DNA of 64,000 nucleotides from VXYL01 sp965243095 (GTDB lineage Bacteria; Pseudomonadota; Gammaproteobacteria; Pseudomonadales; Azotimanducaceae): the NCBI GenBank assembly GCA_965243095.1, contig OZ251530.1, positions 3,906,001 to 3,970,000 on the forward strand, written 5' to 3'. A model generated the notes under the pieces. The model saw nothing but the letters and a program-made list of their open reading frames with translations, did no database searches and had not been told where the DNA came from. The translations under genes were made by a program, and so were the position numbers. Shown one piece after another: positions 8,050 to 15,557 of the stretch; position 1 is the first letter of the stretch, and each line of letters opens with the position of its first letter.

Positions 8050-9735
8050 ATGGCGCATGACTTGGTGATTCGCGGCGGCGAAGTGGTGGATGGGACGGGC
8101 GGCGCGCCGTTCGTCGGGGATGTGGCCATCGATGGCGACGCCATCGCCGAGGTGGGGGCGGTTTCCGGCGCGGGTCGGCGCGAGATCGACGCCGAGGGGC
8201 ACACGGTAACGCCCGGCTTCGTGGACCTGCACACGCACTTCGACGCCCAAGCCGGCTGGGATCCGCTGCTCACGCCGGTTTCCTGGCACGGGGTGACCAC
8301 GGCGCTGTTCGGCAACTGCGGCGTTACCTTCGCGCCGTGCAAGCCGGCCGACCGGGACTTCCTCGCCGGCATGATGGAGACGGTGGAGGACATCCCGAAG
8401 AACGCCATCCTCACCGGCTTGCCGTGGGATTGGGTGTCCTACGGGGAGTATCTGAACTCCATCGAGAAGCTCAACCCGGCCATCAACATCACCGGCTTGG
8501 TGGGCCACTGCGCGTCGCGCTTCTACGTGATGGGCGAACGCGCCATCACCGACGATGCGACGGAGGAGGAAGTCGCCGAGATCGCGGCCTTGGTGGGGCA
8601 ATCGGTGCGCGACGGGGCGATCGGCTTCTCCACCAACCGGCTGCCGCAGCACACGCTGCCGGACGGCCGCTCGATTCCGGGCACCTTCGCCAAGGAAAAC
8701 GAGCTGGTGGCCATCTCCAAGGCCGTGGGCAAACACGGCGGCTTGCTGCAGAGCGTGTTGAACTACGCCAAGCTGGACGAGGAGATGCGCATGGTCGCCC
8801 AGCAGTGCCGGGCGGCCGGCACGCGCATCCTGTTCAGCGCGCCGTACGCGCCGGGCATGGACGATGCGGCCGTCGCGGAGCGAGGCAACGGCTACGACGG
8901 CGCCGTCAACGCCATGCGCGAGGAAGGGTTGGACGTGACCGGCCTCACCCTGCCCCGCAGCGGCGGCTTCGTCACCGGCCTGCGCACGGACATGCCGTTC
9001 CCAACGCCGACGTGGGGCGAATTGCGGAAGCTCGACTTCGACGGGCGCTTGGCGGCCATCCGCGACACGGAGACGCGCCGCAAACTCATCGCCGAAGCCA
9101 AGGAGCGCCCGGCGTTCGAACAGCGGGCGCGTGGGAGTTTCTGGCTGGGCGATGGCGACCGGCCGAACTACACGCGGGACAGCGAGGAAAGCCTCTACCA
9201 CATGGCGCAGGCCGCCGGCGTCCACCCGGTGGAACTGTGGCTGGACAAGATGTTGGAGTCCAACGGCGAGGCGCTGTTCCATGTGCGCTTCTTCAACACG
9301 GATCTCGAAGCGCTCAAGGGCTTCCTCACCTTGGACTGGATGCTGCCCGGCATCGGCGACGCCGGCGCGCACGTGAGCCAGATCATGGATTCCGGCTGGA
9401 CCTCTTTCCTGCTCTCGCACTGGGTGCGCGAACAAGGGCTGTTCTCCATCGAGGAGGCGGTGCGGCGCATGACCAGCGCCTCGGCGCGCGTGCTCGGCTT
9501 CACCGACCGCGGCGCGTTGACGCCGGGCATGAAGGCGGACGTGAACGTGATCGACTTGGGCCGCGTCGCCGAACGCCAGCCGAAGCTGGTACACGACTTC
9601 CCGGGCGGAGCGCCGCGCTTGATCCAGAAGGCGGTGGGCTACAAGGCGACGGTGTGCAACGGCACCCCCATCTTGCTCGACGACGAGCACACCGGCGAGC
9701 GAGCCGGGCGGGTGCTGCGCAACGCGGCGGCGTAG
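8050..9735 (+). CDS. N-acyl-D-amino-acid deacylase-like amidohydrolase
   Basis: A 561-residue member of the amidohydrolase family 3 / D-aminoacylase group, which removes acyl groups from N-acyl-D-amino acids or hydrolyses related amides with bound zinc. It opens with the small beta-sandwich strand DLVIRGGEVVDGTG. The metal-binding H61-x-H63 is in PGFVDLHTHFD, the GNCG motif with Cys90 matches the D-aminoacylase cysteine ligand, and GHCASR supplies another His. GDAGAHVSQIMD near residue 437 holds a likely catalytic Asp. The start ATG follows a strong GAGGGGAGG. Length is slightly above typical D-aminoacylase (about 480-500), as in the longer soil and marine homologues. The exact substrate is unknown. 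Confidence 0.85.
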   Translation: MAHDLVIRGGEVVDGTGGAPFVGDVAIDGDAIAEVGAVSGAGRREIDAEGHTVTPGFVDLHTHFDAQAGWDPLLTPVSWHGVTTALFGNCGVTFAPCKPADRDFLAGMMETVEDIPKNAILTGLPWDWVSYGEYLNSIEKLNPAINITGLVGHCASRFYVMGERAITDDATEEEVAEIAALVGQSVRDGAIGFSTNRLPQHTLPDGRSIPGTFAKENELVAISKAVGKHGGLLQSVLNYAKLDEEMRMVAQQCRAAGTRILFSAPYAPGMDDAAVAERGNGYDGAVNAMREEGLDVTGLTLPRSGGFVTGLRTDMPFPTPTWGELRKLDFDGRLAAIRDTETRRKLIAEAKERPAFEQRARGSFWLGDGDRPNYTRDSEESLYHMAQAAGVHPVELWLDKMLESNGEALFHVRFFNTDLEALKGFLTLDWMLPGIGDAGAHVSQIMDSGWTSFLLSHWVREQGLFSIEEAVRRMTSASARVLGFTDRGALTPGMKADVNVIDLGRVAERQPKLVHDFPGGAPRLIQKAVGYKATVCNGTPILLDDEHTGERAGRVLRNAAA

Positions 9736-9901
9736 CGGCGCTGGCGGCGGCCAGCATCGAGCTTCAACACGCACGAGGCCCCGCACCGGTCGGCTGCATC
9801 TGGCACGCCCCCGGGCAACCACCGCCGGTGACGTGGGCCGCCGGCATTCCCTCGCTGATGGCGCACGTCCTCACGCACGCCAACGGCGCAGCGGGGGCGG
9901 C

Positions 9902-10249
9902 TTAGGCCTTCTTTTCCAACAGGTGCATCATCAGCTGGTCGAGGCGCTCGTTGGTTTTGTCCAGCGCCGCCTGCCATGCCTTGTGCTCCTCCTTGCCTTC
10001 CGCGACAACGGCTTTGATGGCCTGCACTTGCTCGCGCATGACCTGCTCGTGGGTGTCCATCCGGCTTTCCAAGCGCGTCACGGCGGCGTCAAGGGTGGCG
10101 CGGAGGGCAGCCCCCTTGGCGTCCACGGCTTCGAAGTGTGCGTTGAGGGAGTTGAAAACGGCCGTGATGGTCAATGCGACGGCCGCCACGGCCAAGATCA
10201 CCACCGCCAAGACAATGGCCACCAAGTGGCCTCCCGTTATCTCGATCAT
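9902..10249 (-). CDS. Small membrane-anchored coiled-coil protein
   Basis: A 115-residue protein of unknown function. Residues about 8-32 (LVAIVLAVVILAVAAVALTI) form one hydrophobic membrane segment. The remainder is charged and helical with heptad-like spacing (FEAVDAKGAALRATLDAAVTRLESRMDTHEQVM), so a membrane-tethered coiled coil is expected. It resembles the general layout of DUF1640/CCDC90-like and t-SNARE-like small proteins, but no firm family assignment was possible. It stands alone between the amidohydrolase and the insertion sequence. The 166 bases between 9736 and 9901 show no convincing gene. Confidence 0.6.
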   Translation of the reverse strand: MIEITGGHLVAIVLAVVILAVAAVALTITAVFNSLNAHFEAVDAKGAALRATLDAAVTRLESRMDTHEQVMREQVQAIKAVVAEGKEEHKAWQAALDKTNERLDQLMMHLLEKKA

Positions 10250-10334
10250 CGTCTAGTTCTCCTAGGTTCATGGTTCTTTTGGAGTGCCCTATAGGCCCGG
10301 TGAAACATAGCATGAGCTTTTGGGTGTGTGCCGT

Positions 10335-10344
10335 TTAGATCTCC
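10335..10344. repeat. Left target-site duplication of the ISAs1-type element
   Basis: TTAGATCTCC abuts the left terminal inverted repeat, and the same ten bases follow the right end at 12475. A ten-base duplication falls in the size range expected for ISAs1-family transposition. This copy was once part of the 3' end of the oxidoreductase gene now ending at 12475. Confidence 0.93.
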
Positions 10345-10364
10345 CAGGACTTTTTCACGCTAAC
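10345..10364 (+). repeat. Left terminal inverted repeat of the IS
   Basis: CAGGACTTTTTCACGCTAAC, the outermost twenty bases of the element. It matches the right end read on the other strand (CAGGGCTTTTTCACGCTAGC) with two differences. Confidence 0.92.
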
Positions 10365-10564
10365 GCGCACCGGCGCAGCGGGGCTGCGAAGCGCATGTGA
10401 AGGGCGTGTCGGATGTGCGAACACGGCGGCGGGGGCGTCTCCGCGTTCGGCGTGGAGCGCCCGGGGCGGGCGCGACGGGTGTTTTTTCGGGCGGATCCCG
10501 CGCCGCGGACGAGGGCGCCTCGAAGCGGGCGGCGTCGGGCGGTGGCGCGGTCGGTTTTCGGCGG

Positions 10565-12382
10565 CTAGTCCGGGGAGAGGATGGCGTCGAGGGCGTCGGC
10601 GCGGCGCATCATGAAGTGGGTGGTGGCCTCGGGCACGAAGCGGAAGCCGCGGTGCCGGACGACGGCGAGGGCGATGTTGTTCATGGCGGCTTGGTTGGTC
10701 GGCGCGTGGCGGGCGCGGACCCGGCTGTCGTCCTCGCGGAGGGTGGCGTCTCTGGGGTGGTGGTTGCCGTTCTCGATCATCCAGTGGCCGCGGTTCCAGG
10801 CCAGCAGCCGCTCGGGGCCGGCCTGGTCCGCGCCGACCGAGCAGATGCCGTAGGCGACGTCCCGGGACGCCTCGCCGGTCTTGATCACGACGCGCTCGCG
10901 GACGACGCGGAACGCTTGGCGGGCGTGTCGGAAGAGCAGCATCCTCCTCGGCAGGCCGACGACGGAGATGGAGCGGATTTCGAGCCTGCCGCGGGCCTTC
11001 TCCGGCGGCGCGGCGTGGCGCTTCGCGCCGGCGCCGTCCCAGTCCATGGCGACCAGCGCCTTGCGGGTTTCGGGGCAGTTCTTCTTGATCGGGAACAGGT
11101 GGTCCGCGCCGGCGATGTCGACGACGCGGCGCTCCATGTCGTAGGACGGGTGCAGGGCGTCCAGGGTGAGCAGCCGGCCGCGGATGTCGACGTCCTCGAG
11201 CAGCGCCGCGGTGGCGGCGGCCTCGCCGCCCTTCTCGAACAGGCAGCGGCTCGCCACCGGCCGGCCGTCGTGGGACACCAGCGTCACCGTCTCGAAGTGG
11301 CTGTCCGCGCCGGTGTTGCGGTTGGCGCCGCGGATGCGCTTGCCGTCCATCGCCAGCGCCCGCCGGTCGAACGAGTCGCGGACGTCCCCGCCGTCCGCCG
11401 CGCCGGCGTCCGCCGCCGGCGCCCGCGGCGCCGCCCAGCGCCGCAGCGCGTCCCGCAGCGCCTCCGGGTCGAGGTCCGCCATCACCCGGCAGAACGTCGA
11501 GTCCGACGGCGCCACCCGGACGCCGCGCTCCGGATGCCGCCACGCCCCCAGCGCCCGCAACTCCTCCTGCGCCAGCCCGCGCCCGAACCGCTCCGCCGCC
11601 GCCGGCCCCGACAGCCCCGACAGCTTCGCCAGCGCCACGATCGCCAGCACCGTCTCCAGCCGGTGCTTCCGCCCTTGGCCGCGCCGGCAGTCCGGCAACT
11701 CCGCGAACACGTCGCGCAGCGAGCGCAGCTCCGCCTTCCCGTACGGCATCGCCACCGCCTTCGGCGCGCCCCACTCCGGGCGCTCCGTTGGGTCCGACAG
11801 CCGCCGCCGGGCGTCCGGCCGCAGCGGACGCACGCGCATCTCCTTCGGCGACGCATGCGCGTCCGTGTACGCGCCGTTGTGCCGCGCGAACCCCTTCGTG
11901 ACGCCCACCCGCTCCCAGTTCGACGCCCGGTAGCACGTCCCCTTGAACCGCGACGGGTCCACGAACGTCTCCGCCAACTCCAGAACGTGCCCGTGCGCCT
12001 CCCGCCAGTCCCCGCTCAGCCGCCGCAGGCTCAGCCCCAGCGTCCGCGACGCCAGGTTCTTGATCTTCTCCCCCTTCGGCAGAATCAAAAACCGCGTGTT
12101 GTTGCCGATCAGATGCAGGCGCCGGAACTGCACCGACGGGTGCCAGCCCAGCCAGTCGTCCCGCGGCGCGCACTTGAACGCCCCGGACTGCCACCCGACC
12201 AGCGCCAGCCAGTGCCCGCGCCACTCCGCCACGTGCCGCAGCCCCCGGCCCGCGAACTGCTTGAACCCCAGGTAGTGGTGCTCCGCCATCTCCCGGTCCC
12301 ACCGCCGCCGCTCGTCCGCGCGAACCGGCCGCACCACGACCTCCCGAAGCGCCACCTCCGACCTGTCGAATCCATCCGCCAT
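10565..12382 (-). CDS. ISAs1-family DDE transposase with N-terminal DUF4338 (DruA-like) domain
   Basis: Transposase of the surrounding element, 605 residues from the ATG at 12382. Residues about 20-165 (EHHYLGFKQFAGRGLRHVAE, then GWQSGAFKCAPRDDWLGW, NNTRFLILP, LAETFVDPSRFKGTCYRASN) match DUF4338, the domain of Druantia protein DruA. From about 215 a standard ISAs1 transposase follows: AELPDCRRGQGRKH, AMDGKRIRG with catalytic Asp346, TLDALHPSYD with Asp408, and WNRGHWMIENGNHH leading to LREDDSR, which supplies the final acidic residue. All catalytic residues are present. The frame remains open to a TTG at 12445, so the start is uncertain by 21 residues. ISAs1 proteins are usually about 370-400 residues, so this is a true fusion. 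Confidence 0.92.
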   Translation of the reverse strand: MADGFDRSEVALREVVVRPVRADERRRWDREMAEHHYLGFKQFAGRGLRHVAEWRGHWLALVGWQSGAFKCAPRDDWLGWHPSVQFRRLHLIGNNTRFLILPKGEKIKNLASRTLGLSLRRLSGDWREAHGHVLELAETFVDPSRFKGTCYRASNWERVGVTKGFARHNGAYTDAHASPKEMRVRPLRPDARRRLSDPTERPEWGAPKAVAMPYGKAELRSLRDVFAELPDCRRGQGRKHRLETVLAIVALAKLSGLSGPAAAERFGRGLAQEELRALGAWRHPERGVRVAPSDSTFCRVMADLDPEALRDALRRWAAPRAPAADAGAADGGDVRDSFDRRALAMDGKRIRGANRNTGADSHFETVTLVSHDGRPVASRCLFEKGGEAAATAALLEDVDIRGRLLTLDALHPSYDMERRVVDIAGADHLFPIKKNCPETRKALVAMDWDGAGAKRHAAPPEKARGRLEIRSISVVGLPRRMLLFRHARQAFRVVRERVVIKTGEASRDVAYGICSVGADQAGPERLLAWNRGHWMIENGNHHPRDATLREDDSRVRARHAPTNQAAMNNIALAVVRHRGFRFVPEATTHFMMRRADALDAILSPD

Positions 12383-12454
12383 CCACCCTTTATAGGGCAT
12401 GCGATGGCGAATAGCCAGCTCTTCCCACTCCCCCACGCCCCTCAACCGCCTTCG

Positions 12455-12474
12455 GCTAGCGTGAAAAAGCCCTG
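12455..12474 (-). repeat. Right terminal inverted repeat of the IS
   Basis: Read on the minus strand this is CAGGGCTTTTTCACGCTAGC, pairing with the left end at 10345-10364. It directly abuts the right target duplication. Confidence 0.92.
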
Positions 12475-12484
12475 TTAGATCTCC
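12475..12484. repeat. Right target-site duplication, coincident with an oxidoreductase stop codon
   Basis: TTAGATCTCC, identical to 10335-10344. On the minus strand it reads GGAGATCTAA and forms the last codons and stop of the oxidoreductase gene, so the duplication preserved the gene's end. Confidence 0.93.
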
Positions 12485-13521
12485 ACTTCTTTGCCGCCGC
12501 CCTCAGCGGAGCGGTACAAGGCGTCCAACATGCGTTGCACCGCCAAGCCGTCCTCGGCCGGCGCGAGCGTTGGGGCGTCGTGGAGGCAGTGCTCGACGAA
12601 GTTGTTCATCTTGTGCGCGAAGATGTTGTCTCGTGGCAGCCAGGCGGGGGATTTGTCCACCATGTGGCCGTGCTCGTCGGTGAACACGCGGGGCGGGTTC
12701 CAGCGGGCGCCGCCTTCTTCGCCGAACAGCTCGAAGTTCCACTCGTCCTCGGCGTGGACGGCGAACGCCGCCTCGACGTGGGCGACGGCGCCGCCGGCGA
12801 AGCGGATGCGGCCGACGGCGAGATCCTCCACCGTGTGGTTTTGGTAGTCCCAGCCTTTCCACATGGATTCCACCCGATCCGAGGGCTTGTCGCCGATGTA
12901 GGTGAACATGTCCGCTGTCGCGCTCACCGGCTGCGGGGCGCCCATCGCGTAGTGCGCCATCTCCAAGACGTGGACGCCGATGTCGATGAGCGGGCCGCCG
13001 CCTTGCAGTTCCTTGTTGCCGAACACGCCCCAATTGGGGATGCCCCGCCGTCGAATCGCCCGCACCCGGGCGAACAACACCTTGCCGAATTGGCCGGCGT
13101 CGAACGCCCGGCGCAGGAAACGGGTGCGCGGGTGGTAGCGGTATTGAAAGCCAATGACCAGCTTGCGGCCGTGTTCGCGCGCCGCGGCCAGCATCCGCTC
13201 GCCGGCCGCGGCCGAATGTGCCAAGGGTTTTTCGCACAGCACATGGCAGCCGGCCGCCAGCGCGTCGATGGTGGGCGCTTCGTGCAGCTTGTTCGGCGTG
13301 CAGACGGAAACCGCGTCCAGGTTCTCCGCGGCCAGCATTTCTTGCCAGTCCGCGTACATGCCCGGAATGCCGTATTGCTCGTGGTGGCGGCGCATGGCGG
13401 CTTCCGAGATGTCCGCCATCGCCACCAGCTCCACGTCGTCGCGGCGGGCGAGATCGTGCAGATGTGCCCCGGCGATGCCGCCGGCGCCGATGAAGCCGTA
13501 GCGCAGTTTCTTGTTTGTCAT
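12475..13521 (-). CDS. Gfo/Idh/MocA-family oxidoreductase
   Basis: A 348-residue NAD(P)-dependent oxidoreductase. The N-terminal Rossmann motif YGFIGAGGIAGAHL (residues about 7-20) binds the cofactor. The family motif CEKPLA near residue 97 contributes the conserved Lys, and IDIGVHVLEMAHY lies in the C-terminal substrate domain. These enzymes usually oxidise or reduce sugars, inositols or related polyols; the substrate here is unknown. The ATG at 13521 sits 11 bases after the epoxide hydrolase stop, so it ends a four-gene operon. The insertion sequence lies exactly at its stop codon, whose bases are kept by the target duplication, so the protein is intact. Confidence 0.87.
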   Translation of the reverse strand: MTNKKLRYGFIGAGGIAGAHLHDLARRDDVELVAMADISEAAMRRHHEQYGIPGMYADWQEMLAAENLDAVSVCTPNKLHEAPTIDALAAGCHVLCEKPLAHSAAAGERMLAAAREHGRKLVIGFQYRYHPRTRFLRRAFDAGQFGKVLFARVRAIRRRGIPNWGVFGNKELQGGGPLIDIGVHVLEMAHYAMGAPQPVSATADMFTYIGDKPSDRVESMWKGWDYQNHTVEDLAVGRIRFAGGAVAHVEAAFAVHAEDEWNFELFGEEGGARWNPPRVFTDEHGHMVDKSPAWLPRDNIFAHKMNNFVEHCLHDAPTLAPAEDGLAVQRMLDALYRSAEGGGKEVEI

Positions 13522-13532
13522 GGCGTTCGATC

Positions 13533-14696
13533 CTAAGCGTCGCGCATTAAACGAAAGCAGGCGCGCAACTCCTGCACGAACAGTTCCGGCTGCTCGAACG
13601 CCGCGAAGTGGCCGCCTCTTGTCAGTTCGTTCCAGTACACGATGTTGGCGTAGCGCTGTTCGGCCCAGCTGCGCGGCGTCGGCACGATCTCCTTGGGGAA
13701 GATGCTGCATCCGGTCGGCAGTTCCACGCGCGCCGCGGCATCGTCGCCGAAGGCGCGGTTGAAGCTCTCCCAATACAGCCGCGCCGAAGAAGCGCCGCTG
13801 CCGGTGAGCCAGTAGAACATCACGTTGTCGATGAGCTCCTCGCGGCTGACGGCGTTTTCCGGGTGCTTGCCCGGGTGCGGGCCGGCTTCGCAATCCGTCC
13901 ACTCGTGGAACTTCTCGATGATCCAAGCGGCTTGGCCCATGGGCGAATCCGCCAGCGCGTAGCCGAGCGTCTGCGGGCGCGTGCTTTGCTGCTTGGAATA
14001 GCCGGCGCCCCACTGCTGGTAGTAGCGCCCGCCGGCCAGCGCTTGCTTGTCGCGTTCGGTGGGGTTCTCCCGTGCCGCCGCCGTGGGCCCGGCGCTCGGC
14101 ATGTTCACGTGGATGCCGGCGCAGCGGCCTTTGTTCCGCATGGCGATGGCGGTGGTCACCGCCGCGCCCCAGTCGCCGCCTTGGGCGAAGTAATGGGCGT
14201 AGCCGAGGCGTTCCATGAGCGCGTCCCACGCTTCGGCGATCTTGCCGACGCCCCAGCCGGGCGCGGTGGGTTTGCCGGAGAAGCCGTAGCCCGGCAGCGA
14301 CGGGCAGATGACGTGGAAGGCGTCGCCATCCGGCCCGTCGCCGGCGGCGAGCGGTTCGATCACCTTGTGGAACTCCACCACCGAGCCGGGCCAGCCGTGC
14401 GTGATGAGCAGCGCCGGGGCGTCCGGGTTGGCGCTGCGCCGGTGGATGAAGTGGATGTCCAGCCCGTCGATGCGCGTGGTGAACTGCGGGAAGCGGTTGA
14501 AGTACGCCTCGCGCTCGCGCCAATCGTATTCGTTCAGCCAGTAGTCGCACAGCGTCTGGGCGTAGGCGAGCGGAATGCCTTGGCTCCAGTCGTCCGGCGT
14601 CTCGGCGTCCGGCCAGCGGGTGTGTTCCAAGCGGCGGCGAAGGTCGGCCAACGCCGACTCGGCAATGTTGATGCGGAACTCGTGGATGTCGCTCAT
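13533..14696 (-). CDS. Epoxide hydrolase (EHN-type alpha/beta hydrolase)
   Basis: A 387-residue alpha/beta hydrolase with the N-terminal EHN domain of microsomal-type epoxide hydrolases (FRINIAESALADLRRRLEHTRWP). The oxyanion motif H100-G-W-P-G and the nucleophile Asp175 in QGGDWG are clear, and the C-terminal RGGHFAAFE supplies the catalytic His. The reaction is expected to be opening of an epoxide to a diol through an ester intermediate. There is no signal peptide. It follows dapD after 21 bases and precedes an oxidoreductase by 11 bases on the same strand, so all are probably on one transcript. The natural substrate is unknown. Confidence 0.9.
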   Translation of the reverse strand: MSDIHEFRINIAESALADLRRRLEHTRWPDAETPDDWSQGIPLAYAQTLCDYWLNEYDWREREAYFNRFPQFTTRIDGLDIHFIHRRSANPDAPALLITHGWPGSVVEFHKVIEPLAAGDGPDGDAFHVICPSLPGYGFSGKPTAPGWGVGKIAEAWDALMERLGYAHYFAQGGDWGAAVTTAIAMRNKGRCAGIHVNMPSAGPTAAARENPTERDKQALAGGRYYQQWGAGYSKQQSTRPQTLGYALADSPMGQAAWIIEKFHEWTDCEAGPHPGKHPENAVSREELIDNVMFYWLTGSGASSARLYWESFNRAFGDDAAARVELPTGCSIFPKEIVPTPRSWAEQRYANIVYWNELTRGGHFAAFEQPELFVQELRACFRLMRDA

Positions 14697-14717
14697 GTTC
14701 GTCCCTTGTTTCCTTGG

Positions 14718-15557
14718 CTAGCCGCGCAACAGTTCGTTGATGGATGTCTTGGCGCGGGTGCTCTCGTCCACATGCTTGATGATGACGGCGCAGTACAAGC
14801 CGGGGCGTGTTGGGCCGTCCGGCGGCTTCCCGCCTGGCAGAGAACCGGCCACCACCACCGAGTACGGCGGCACACGCCCAGTGGTTACTTCCCCGGTTTC
14901 CCGATCCACAATCTTCGTGGACGCGCCCAGGAACACGCCCATGCCCAGCACGGCGCCTTCCTCCACCACCACGCCTTCCACCACCTCGGAACGCGCCCCG
15001 ATGAAGCAGTTGTCCTCCACGATCACCGGCGCGGCTTGCAGCGGTTCCAGCACACCGCCAATGCCCGCGCCGCCGGAGATGTGGCAGTTCTTGCCGATCT
15101 GGGCGCAGGAACCGACGGTGGCCCAAGTGTCCACCATCGTGCCGCTGTCCACATAGGCGCCCACGTTCACGAAGCTCGGCATCAACACCACGGATCGCGC
15201 GATGTAGGCGGAGTGGCGCACCACCGCGCCCGGCACCGCGCGAAAGCCGGCGGCGCGAAACCGCGCCTCGTCCCACCCGTGGAACTTGAGCGGCACTTTG
15301 TCCCACCAGCTGCCGCCGCCCGGCGCGCCGGGCACAAGCCCCATGTCGTTGAGCGCGAAACTCAACAACACCGCCTTCTTCAACCACTCGCGAACCACCC
15401 AGGCGCCGTCGATCTTCTCCGCCACCCGCGCCTCGCCGGCGTCCAGCGCAGCCAGCGCGGCCGCCACCGCCTCGCGCACCGGGCCTTGCGTGTCCACGCC
15501 GAGCTGGTCGCGCCGCTCCCACGCGTCGTCGATGACGCGGCGCAAGTCGTCGCTCAT
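14718..15557 (-). CDS. dapD: 2,3,4,5-tetrahydropyridine-2,6-dicarboxylate N-succinyltransferase
   Basis: The succinyl-CoA dependent acyltransferase of lysine and meso-diaminopimelate biosynthesis, needed for peptidoglycan. The 279-residue protein is close to E. coli DapD (274). It has an N-terminal helical domain (LRRVIDDAWERRDQL), the conserved WWDKVPLKF segment, and a left-handed beta-helix of hexapeptide repeats from about 115 to 230 (GAYVDSGTMVDTWATVGSCAQIG, shown in part). The ATG at 15557 overlaps the stop of the upstream oxidoreductase (ATGA). Longer starts have no support. It is unusual to see dapD between Gfo/Idh oxidoreductases and an epoxide hydrolase rather than near dapE or glnD. 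Confidence 0.94.
   Translation of the reverse strand: MSDDLRRVIDDAWERRDQLGVDTQGPVREAVAAALAALDAGEARVAEKIDGAWVVREWLKKAVLLSFALNDMGLVPGAPGGGSWWDKVPLKFHGWDEARFRAAGFRAVPGAVVRHSAYIARSVVLMPSFVNVGAYVDSGTMVDTWATVGSCAQIGKNCHISGGAGIGGVLEPLQAAPVIVEDNCFIGARSEVVEGVVVEEGAVLGMGVFLGASTKIVDRETGEVTTGRVPPYSVVVAGSLPGGKPPDGPTRPGLYCAVIIKHVDESTRAKTSINELLRG

Larger units (their letters stand above)
10345..12474 (-). mobile_element. ISAs1-family insertion sequence with DUF4338-fused transposase (2,130 bp)
   Basis: A complete insertion sequence. Both ends carry the terminal inverted repeat CAGGRCTTTTTCACGCTARC reading inward (left 10345-10364, right 12455-12474, two mismatches in twenty bases). The element is flanked by perfect 10-bp target duplications. 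The single transposase gene is intact with its DDE residues. The element is longer than typical ISAs1 members (about 1.2-1.5 kb), because the transposase carries an extra N-terminal domain and because about 200 bases without a gene lie between the transposase stop (10565) and the left end. Near-perfect termini and duplications suggest a fairly recent insertion. Confidence 0.93.

Noticed and set aside
9736..9901. Minus-strand frame 9639-9977 as a small gene
   Set aside because: Low-complexity composition, no ribosome-binding site, and it overlaps the end of the well-supported amidohydrolase.
10397..12478. Plus-strand 693-codon frame inside the insertion sequence
   Set aside because: Arg/Pro/His-rich with no family resemblance; antisense to the DDE transposase.
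13522..15522. Minus-strand frame that extends the oxidoreductase at 12475 across the epoxide hydrolase and dapD region as a 1,015-residue product
   Set aside because: The extension has no motifs and overlaps two clear genes in another frame; a normal oxidoreductase start lies at 13521.
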